The notes under the pieces were generated by a model that saw only the letters and a program-made list of their open reading frames with translations, was not told where the DNA came from and ran no database searches. The translations under genes were made by a program, and so were the position numbers. Positions 52,106 to 58,052 of a DNA stretch of 58,052 nucleotides are shown here, piece after piece. The DNA is from DATCMA01 sp036563645 (lineage in GTDB: Bacteria; Actinomycetota; Actinomycetes; Mycobacteriales; Micromonosporaceae), in assembly GCA_036563645.1 (NCBI GenBank), contig DATCMA010000023.1, positions 1 to 58,052 on the forward strand, in the 5' to 3' direction. Each line of letters starts with the position of its first letter. The stretch's first letter is position 1.

Positions 52106-55100
52106 CAGTCCCTCCCCACCAGCGTCGTTTCGCCGAGCTCATCACCGTCGGGCAGGTCCTCGTCGCCGGCCTCGCTCGCCGCTGAGCCGTCAGGGACGTC
52201 GAATGACCACGAGGGCAGGCCATCCAGCACTCTGGTGATCTCGTCTCTACTCGGCAGAAGAAGGTTGATGTCGTTCTCGGTCTCCCGCATGGACTGCCCG
52301 ACGGTCAACGCCGACCACTCACCGCTGCCCGGACGCTCCAGCAGGTTGATAAGCCGTTCGGTCCTGGAGGTGGCGTGGTCGTAGCTGAGGCGGCCCAATC
52401 GGCTCCGCCGCTTCTCTTCCCACTTGTCCCGGATAGCTGCGATCTTTTCCTCGAGGTAGTCACGGCCTCGCTCACCGCTGATCGTCTCAGCGCGCCGGAG
52501 CAACCGATCGGTCATCCACCGCACCCTCGTGTCGCTGAAGTTCACGCTGTAGGCGTCGGTGTTGCGGGAGTGCTCCTCTGTGGAGTGCCGCACCGCCGCG
52601 ACGAACATCGCCGCGGTGCCCCGGTCCAGCGCCCGACGGGTGTATGGGGTGACCGACAGCGCCTCGACCTGCCGGTAGAAGGTGGCGTGGTAGTACTCAA
52701 AGTCCTCGAAATGGGCAAGGTCGCGGGGCCGGGTCCAGTTGTAGAGGGTGACGACGAGACCGGGTCGACGCGGGTCACGGCCGACGCGGGAAGACGCCTG
52801 GATGTACTCGGCGGTGTTCTTGGGCTGGCCGACGACCATCATCAACCCGAACCGGGAGACGTCGACCCCGACTTGCAGCATCGAGGTGGCGAGGACAGCG
52901 TCCACCGGCACACGTTGGTTCTGCTCCCGGGCCCGCAGCTGCTGGATGCGGGGATGCGGATCCGACGAGGCGGCCCGAGCCTTCGATGGGCTTCTCGCCT
53001 TGAGCTGCCGGATGTGCTCGGCGAACGCCCGCCGCCGCGCCGTCGTGTCGAGGTCGGGGTCGAAGCCGACCTCCAGCGCCTTGAGCACCTCGCTGATGTC
53101 CGCTGAGGAGATCCGAGAGGTCAGCTCCTGGATGGTGAGCATCTGGCTGGGGAGGACCAGCCGGTTGGACATGTCCTTGAGGCGCCCGTGGGTACGCACC
53201 CGGTTGGCCACGTCGTCGTCGAGGTACCGGCGCATGCCCGCCAGCTCGCGCGTGGTGTTGAAGTAGCCGACCAGAGTCATGTACGGGTCGGCGGGCTTCC
53301 CGTACTTATCGAAGAGGGTTTGTCCGGCGAGGAGCAGGATCTCCGTAAGCCGGATCTCGGCGGCTTTGAGCCGCACCCCATGCGCACACACCCCGAGGTA
53401 GCGCCGGCCCGGGTTGACCGAATCCACTGGCACCTGGCGGCTGAAGAACGTGTCGGCGACGTCGAGGACCGGCGGCGGGAACATCGCAAGCTTGCGGCCG
53501 AATACCCCGAGCACCTGCTCACGTGCCCGTCTGGTCGTCGCGGTCGATGCGACAATCTTCGGCCCGGTCTCGGTGCCGTCCGGAGTCCGCCACGTGCACA
53601 ACTGGTCGACGGCGGCTTCGAACAGACCGACGACGGTGCCGAGCGCGCCGGTGATGAGGTGCAGCTCGTCCTGGATGATCAAGTCGGGCGGCCGGAGCCG
53701 GATCACTGGCTGGCTGATCACCGCCTCCAACCGACCCTTCTTGTGGTGTCGCTCAGTGCACCCGGTCTTGACATCGAGGTCGTCGTGGCGGTAGCCGTGC
53801 CGCGGGCAGCGCTGCCGCACCCGTCCAAAGAGGATGCCGGCGTAGCCCCGCCATGGGAGCTGGGCGAGTTTGTCGACGGTGGCGATGACCAGACTAGGCG
53901 CGAGCCGGTAGATCTCCTCGTCCACGGTGAGGATCGGCAGGCCCTCGGCGGATTGGGTCTTCGAGAACGGGCAGGCGTCCGATCCTTCCACGTTGGGGCA
54001 CCACAGGTGGATGCGGCGGGTGTCCGGGTTGGGCTCGAGGTCCTGGTGTCCGCGCAGCGGGGTACCACACCACGGGCAGGTGAGGATGTGCAAGACGGTG
54101 GTGCGTTCGCCGTCACCGCGTTCCCGCGCGTCAGCGATTTGCTTCTCGGCGTCGTCGTACCAGTTCGGTGACACCCCGCTGCCAACCCACAGGCCGATGC
54201 GGAACGGCTCCCGGCCCCAGGTGGCTTCGTCCTTGCGACGTAGCACTTCGGCGGCGCAGATAAGCGCGGCGGCCCGTTGGAACTGCTGGGCGGTGAGCAG
54301 CCGCAGTGTGTACCGCATGAGGACGGCGACACCGGCCTCGCCGCTGCGGGCGTCCTCACCAGTGCCGATCACGCCTTGCAGCCGCCGAATCGCCAACGTG
54401 TAGGCGATCAACCCGAGGTACGCCTCGGTCTTACCACCACCGGTTGGGAAGAACAGCAGGTCCACCACGCCCTTGGTGGGGTCGGGGGATCGTTCGGGGT
54501 GTGCCGGATCGGTGAGGGCGGGCAGGTTGAGCAGGATGAAGGCGAGCTGGAACGGCCGCCACGAGGCGGCTTTCGCACCCATCTTCTTGACCTGCCGGTG
54601 TGCATCGGAGTAGCTCAGGCCTTCCTGGTCGCGCAGGCGGCCGATCTCGGTGTGCTGACGTTGCAGCGCCATGGCCCGGTTGGCGAACTGAAACGCGGCG
54701 AGCGCTTCCGCGTGCCGCGGCGCGTCGGGGTTGGTGAGCAACTCGATGCCGGCGCCGATACGGTGGCCGATCTCCTGTGCGGTGCGGACAGCGGATTGGG
54801 CGACTTCGCGCAGGTGGCTCGGCAGGTCCGCAATCTTGTTTTCCTGCTCGGCGAGCCAGGCGAGGTATCCGGCGGCGAGCGGTGCGAGGCCGGCGCGCAA
54901 CTGGGCGACGTCCGCGGCGGCGAGGGCGTCCATGGACAGCTCAACCCCCTCCAGCCGCGGGTTGTCATCGAGGGGCGCGACCGTCGCCGGCACGTCGTAG
55001 GTGGGCAGCCAGGTGGTTTCGAGCTTGGAGGCGCGGCGTTCCCCCTTGCGCACCTCCGCATGGACGGCGACGTTGCGGCCGGCGGCGAACCGCAGGTGGG

Positions 55101-55899
55101 CCCGGTAGAGCAGCCGCAGGTGGGCATCTTCGAGGTCGTCGTTGACGACGGCGGAGGACGCGTCCAGAGGATCGTCGATGGGCAAAAAGATGGCGGCGGC
55201 GCCGTCGAGGGCGGTCACGGTGAGCCGGGTCTGGAACAGCCAGGCGGTGTCGACGTTCGTTTCCGGTTCCTCTTGAGCGTTGACGAGGGCAATCTCGACG
55301 ACGCGGCGACCGTCGCGCTTCCGCACCTCCACGGCGAGGTGGACACCAGGCTCCGCGGGGTTATCCACGGTCAGCGGGACGCGGAACGATGGCTCACCGT
55401 CAAGCCGGATCTCCTTCTGGTAGGAGACAGGTTGCCGCTTCCAGATGGAGCGTGTGCGGCCGTCGTCGGTGGTGATGGGATGTTTGCGGTACTGCCCCCA
55501 TTCGGCGGTGACGACGAGCACGTCGACGTCGGACGGGACGGAGAACGACAGCCCCATGGAGGAGGCCCACATGCGGCCGAGACTCTGTGGCGTGAGGATC
55601 TCCGGGAGCTCGCTGTCGGCAGGGTGACCTTCCGCGATCGCGTCGACGTCCACAGTCGACGGCGCGGTGGTCGCCCTCGGGTTGGGTTTGGGGCCGAGCA
55701 TCCCGACGAGGTATCGCTCCCGCGGCCCCATCGCGCGCGGCGGCAATTCCTCCTCCGCGCCGCCCCATGGTCCGAGCAGGTCTCGCCGGATGTAGTCGAC
55801 CAGCTCGTCGCGTACCTGGTAGGAAGTGGCGTCCTCGAAGTGCTGAGGCGCGTCGAGCGGGTCACCCGAATCCAATTGCCCTCCCTGATCAACCGTCAC
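52105..55899 (-). CDS. drmA: DISARM helicase DrmA
   Basis: A 1264-residue SF2-type helicase. An N-terminal non-helicase region (about 1-470) precedes Walker A FPTGGGKTEAYLG (about 484-496), a Zn-binding insertion (CPWC, HLWCPN, about 608-645), the DEAD-like box QDELH (743-747), motif III ASTATT and C-terminal helicase motifs (SMLQVGVDVSRFGLMMVVGQ, EYIQASSRVGRDPRRPG, about 1005-1045). DrmA unwinds/translocates DNA and with DrmB recognises phage DNA ends. GTG 55899 has GAGGAGG at five bases. The exonuclease gene lies 83 bp upstream. Confidence 0.93.
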   Translation of the reverse strand: MTVDQGGQLDSGDPLDAPQHFEDATSYQVRDELVDYIRRDLLGPWGGAEEELPPRAMGPRERYLVGMLGPKPNPRATTAPSTVDVDAIAEGHPADSELPEILTPQSLGRMWASSMGLSFSVPSDVDVLVVTAEWGQYRKHPITTDDGRTRSIWKRQPVSYQKEIRLDGEPSFRVPLTVDNPAEPGVHLAVEVRKRDGRRVVEIALVNAQEEPETNVDTAWLFQTRLTVTALDGAAAIFLPIDDPLDASSAVVNDDLEDAHLRLLYRAHLRFAAGRNVAVHAEVRKGERRASKLETTWLPTYDVPATVAPLDDNPRLEGVELSMDALAAADVAQLRAGLAPLAAGYLAWLAEQENKIADLPSHLREVAQSAVRTAQEIGHRIGAGIELLTNPDAPRHAEALAAFQFANRAMALQRQHTEIGRLRDQEGLSYSDAHRQVKKMGAKAASWRPFQLAFILLNLPALTDPAHPERSPDPTKGVVDLLFFPTGGGKTEAYLGLIAYTLAIRRLQGVIGTGEDARSGEAGVAVLMRYTLRLLTAQQFQRAAALICAAEVLRRKDEATWGREPFRIGLWVGSGVSPNWYDDAEKQIADARERGDGERTTVLHILTCPWCGTPLRGHQDLEPNPDTRRIHLWCPNVEGSDACPFSKTQSAEGLPILTVDEEIYRLAPSLVIATVDKLAQLPWRGYAGILFGRVRQRCPRHGYRHDDLDVKTGCTERHHKKGRLEAVISQPVIRLRPPDLIIQDELHLITGALGTVVGLFEAAVDQLCTWRTPDGTETGPKIVASTATTRRAREQVLGVFGRKLAMFPPPVLDVADTFFSRQVPVDSVNPGRRYLGVCAHGVRLKAAEIRLTEILLLAGQTLFDKYGKPADPYMTLVGYFNTTRELAGMRRYLDDDVANRVRTHGRLKDMSNRLVLPSQMLTIQELTSRISSADISEVLKALEVGFDPDLDTTARRRAFAEHIRQLKARSPSKARAASSDPHPRIQQLRAREQNQRVPVDAVLATSMLQVGVDVSRFGLMMVVGQPKNTAEYIQASSRVGRDPRRPGLVVTLYNWTRPRDLAHFEDFEYYHATFYRQVEALSVTPYTRRALDRGTAAMFVAAVRHSTEEHSRNTDAYSVNFSDTRVRWMTDRLLRRAETISGERGRDYLEEKIAAIRDKWEEKRRSRLGRLSYDHATSRTERLINLLERPGSGEWSALTVGQSMRETENDINLLLPSRDEITRVLDGLPSWSFDVPDGSAASEAGDEDLPDGDELGETTLVGRD

Positions 55900-55982
55900 C
55901 GCGACCTCCTCGTTGGTGGGCAGTGGTATTAGGACGACTCGTCACCTGGACCGACAACCGAAGCGAGACGACGGCCACTTGA

Positions 55983-57542
55983 TCATGTAGCCACGTGTCG
56001 GATGAGTTCAATAAGCCCCACGAGGCCGGCGACGGCGGGAATGGCCACCGTCAAGCAGCCGCTCGACGCCGGCCGAGCTGGGGTTTTGCCGAGCGACGCA
56101 CTCGTAATGCGTAGATCCCAGTCGGCGGTACGGGTGACAAACGTGTCGTGGTATTGGCCAGGCGTCAGCGGGCGCGACCGCCAGTAGGAGTGCCACTCCG
56201 GGCGGGTGGGCCGTGTCGCCTCACGTTCCACGGCCAAGGCATCGGCGATCTGGGCCCCGACGGGGTCACTGAAGAGTCGCTGCGGCCCTTTGGCGATTTC
56301 CTCGTCCAGGATCTTGCGGGCCTGCTCCGGGGACAGCACGTCGACGCCGGCGGCGTGTGCCTTGGCGATGCGGGGGTCGTCGGCGGCAGCGCCATCCGCG
56401 ATGACAAGCCGCACCGTCTTGGTGAGGTTGACGGCGATTTTCGCGCCGTGCTCGACGGCGTAATCGACCACCTCGCTCAGGTGCGGTGACTCGCCGACCG
56501 GCAGGATGCGCCAGCCTTTGAGCGGGCCGTTGGTTCTGGCGCGGGTGGCCGCGGCGGCGGCCTCCAGGTCGCTGATGAGGTGGGTGGCGGCGAGTTCTTT
56601 CGCGGCGCGTTGCAGCTCCCGCAGCTCCCGGGCGGTGACGGTGCCGTCGGCTTCCGCACGGGCGCGTGCTTCGGCGAGGAACTCTTCGTGCACCTGGCGG
56701 GCGGTGGTTTGGGTGAGGCCGGCCCGGGCGGCGAGCACGGCGAGCTGCCTCGCCTCCTCTCCGACGATGCGCCCGTCAGAGAGGGCGTGAGCGAGCAGCG
56801 CCCGGTAGTCCCGCACGCCCTCAGGGCGAGGCGCGGGCGGGTGGGCCATGGCGGGCAGCCGCGCGGTGAGCGTGGCGAGCCAGCCGTCGGTGCCCTTGCG
56901 CAGCGAGGCGGCGCGGGGGGCGATGAATCCCGTGCGGGGCAGGGTGATGGCGATGGGCTTTGGCTTAAACCCGGCCCAATACAGCCGCTGGGGTGCCTCG
57001 GTGAGGAGCTTGGCCAGGATGGCGGCGGTCGCGCGGGCGTCGCCGAGCGCGGAGTGGGCCGCGGCGGGCCACTCACCGGTGATGAGGTTGGCGAGGGTCT
57101 CGAGCCGGTAGCCGTAATAGTCGAGGTGGGTGCGGGTTTCGACGAGCGTGCAGAGGCCGGGGATGCGGCGCAGCCGGACGCCGAGCCGCGTGAACTCGGC
57201 GGAGAGGAATTCTTCTTCGTAATCCAGGTTGTGACTGACGACGATGGCGCCGCTCAGGTAGGCGAGTACGTCGCCAGCGATCTGGTCGAACGTGGGGGCA
57301 TAGCGGGCGTCGGCGTCGGTGATCCCGTGGTACTCGTCGTTGGTGATCGGCACCTCCGGGTTGACCATTGTGGAGTATTCGTCGAGGACGAGCCCGTCGC
57401 CGCGCATCCGCACGATCCCCACCTCGCAGATGCGGGCGCCCCGCTGGGGTTCGAGGCCGGTGGTTTCGAGGTCGAGGACGGCGAAGGTCAACTCGCGCGG
57501 GTCGAGACCGAGGCGGCGGCTGAGGTGGCCACGGGCGAACAC
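55983..57542 (-). CDS. DEDDh 3'-5' exonuclease with TerB-like and BRCT-like domains
   Basis: A 519-residue protein. Domain 1 (about 18-180) is a DnaQ-type exonuclease: D24/E26 (LDLETTG), D107 (SHNLDYEEEF), H163 and D168 (HSALGDARAT), a complete DEDDh set. Domain 2 (about 240-320) resembles TerB (RALLAHALSDGRIVGEEARQ, LTQTTARQVHEEFLAEARAR). Domain 3 (about 335-412) resembles BRCT (GPLKGWRILPVGESPHLSEV, VLSPEQARKIL). A hydrophobic stretch ends the protein. GTG 57542 has GAAGGA at seven bases and 25 bp follow the methylase stop. It lies inside a DISARM operon, where I know no such gene. Confidence 0.85.
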   Translation of the reverse strand: MFARGHLSRRLGLDPRELTFAVLDLETTGLEPQRGARICEVGIVRMRGDGLVLDEYSTMVNPEVPITNDEYHGITDADARYAPTFDQIAGDVLAYLSGAIVVSHNLDYEEEFLSAEFTRLGVRLRRIPGLCTLVETRTHLDYYGYRLETLANLITGEWPAAAHSALGDARATAAILAKLLTEAPQRLYWAGFKPKPIAITLPRTGFIAPRAASLRKGTDGWLATLTARLPAMAHPPAPRPEGVRDYRALLAHALSDGRIVGEEARQLAVLAARAGLTQTTARQVHEEFLAEARARAEADGTVTARELRELQRAAKELAATHLISDLEAAAAATRARTNGPLKGWRILPVGESPHLSEVVDYAVEHGAKIAVNLTKTVRLVIADGAAADDPRIAKAHAAGVDVLSPEQARKILDEEIAKGPQRLFSDPVGAQIADALAVEREATRPTRPEWHSYWRSRPLTPGQYHDTFVTRTADWDLRITSASLGKTPARPASSGCLTVAIPAVAGLVGLIELIRHVAT

Positions 57543-57567
57543 AGCAGCGTCCTTCGGGGGTTGAGGG

Positions 57568-58052
57568 TTAGAACAGGGATCCTTGCGCGCTGGTCTTCCC
57601 ACCGCGCTTCTTGGTGTTCTTGTCGTGCAGTCCGGCGGCGACTTCGGCGGCATAGCGCTCGTGGTTGAGCTCCAACAGCCGGTCGAGGATCTCCTGCTTA
57701 ACGGCAGGGCCGACGGTGTAGCGGATGTAGGCGCCGGCCTTGTGGAAGCCGTGGTCGAGGCCCTGTTCCACGAGGTCGTCCCAGCCGTAGGCACGGCAGA
57801 CTGCCTCGTCGATCGCGCGGTGGATGCGCCGCAGCTCCACAATGTCCTCGTCCTGGCAGGCCGGGTCGAAGACGAGGTTGTAGGTGGCGGTGAGCCCTGC
57901 CTGCCGGCTGAGCATCACGTGCCGCCGGTACGTGTCGAGCCGATCCCCCCACTCCCGCATCTCCGGCGTCAGCTTGGGCAAGGGAAAGGTCTCGAACACG
58001 TCAGACGGGGAGTAATTGATATCTGTCTTCATAGTTGAGGACTTGCTGAGAG
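57568..58052 (-). CDS. DISARM DNA methyltransferase DrmMI, C-terminal part
   Basis: The frame is open to the window end, so only the last 160 residues are seen. SSTMKTDINYSPSDVFETFP is a signature of the C-terminal specificity region of MmeI/DrmMI-type adenine methylases; ARVMLSRQAGLT-like and RIHRAIDEAVCRAYGW follow, then the tail ending GSLF. Upstream of drmA it is most simply DrmMI of class 1 DISARM, which protects host DNA. The catalytic NPPY motif lies outside the window. The exonuclease gene starts 25 bp downstream. Confidence 0.8.
   Translation of the reverse strand, partial: LSKSSTMKTDINYSPSDVFETFPLPKLTPEMREWGDRLDTYRRHVMLSRQAGLTATYNLVFDPACQDEDIVELRRIHRAIDEAVCRAYGWDDLVEQGLDHGFHKAGAYIRYTVGPAVKQEILDRLLELNHERYAAEVAAGLHDKNTKKRGGKTSAQGSLF

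Noticed and set aside
54277..55932. A 551-codon plus-strand frame opposite drmA
   Set aside because: Low-complexity shadow of drmA without motifs.
1..58052. CRISPR arrays, tRNA or rRNA genes
   Set aside because: No regularly spaced repeats, cloverleaf-like sequence or rRNA signature was seen.
49420..58052. BREX or Pgl system
   Set aside because: No PglZ-type, BrxL or BrxC proteins; DUF1998, DrmA-type helicase and PLD protein fit DISARM.

Overview
The window comes from a high-GC actinomycete (about 70% G+C by eye). The evidence is codon use, the conserved pgsA-like/DUF881/sbp/DUF881/garA/ftsR/DUF151/MerR block, and actinobacterial marker families (DUF6319, DUF5999, EspC-like secretion proteins, FxLD-type methyltransferase). 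I cannot fix the order. The block at 20-26 kb matches, from memory, the Rv1822-Rv1830 neighbourhood of Mycobacterium tuberculosis, but gcvH is missing from its usual place. No rRNA, tRNA or CRISPR array was recognised. | Region 1 (1-19.6 kb) is accessory and partly decayed. It holds a frameshifted FxLD-type methyltransferase, two tyrosine recombinases, an orphan HTH protein, a helicase (helY-like) remnant, cytochrome bd oxidase genes cydAB behind an 11-bp inverted repeat, DUF6319, a short MreB-like protein with a 16-codon leader ORF, a LuxR-type remnant, an intact orphan response regulator, a TetR/MMPL efflux pair with tandem operators, arsI with a broken arsR, a TSUP exporter, DUF5999, and an EspC-like/WXG-like/lipoprotein cassette of lower GC. 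A 28-bp dif-like Xer site (10477-10504) lies just upstream of the second recombinase. | Region 2 (19.6-26.9 kb) is the conserved minus-strand core: FMN-binding protein, MerR, bifunctional nuclease DUF151, FtsR, FHA protein, DUF881, small basic protein, DUF881 and CDP-alcohol phosphatidyltransferase. Region 3 (27-47 kb) is mixed metabolism: erythromycin-esterase-like protein plus hydrolase, acyltransferase-3, an SDR lacking its catalytic Tyr coupled to a glycogen-debranching-type glycosidase, P450 plus 3Fe-4S ferredoxin, CopC-CopD fusion facing a YcnI-like protein, a heme-b membrane protein coupled to a NuoF-ferredoxin flavoprotein, a putative DNA glycosylase, PEBP, wHTH/DUF427 and a serpin-like protein. 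| Region 4 (47.2-58 kb) is a phage-defence locus read on the minus strand: C-terminus of a DrmMI-like DNA methyltransferase (cut by the window end), a DEDDh exonuclease with TerB-like and BRCT-like parts, DrmA helicase, DrmB (DUF1998), DrmC (PLD nuclease), then a Ser/Thr kinase with TPR-like repeats; an EVE-like gene converges on the kinase. This is a class 1 DISARM core with a nuclease gene inserted between drmMI and drmA. It is the most interesting system in the window.
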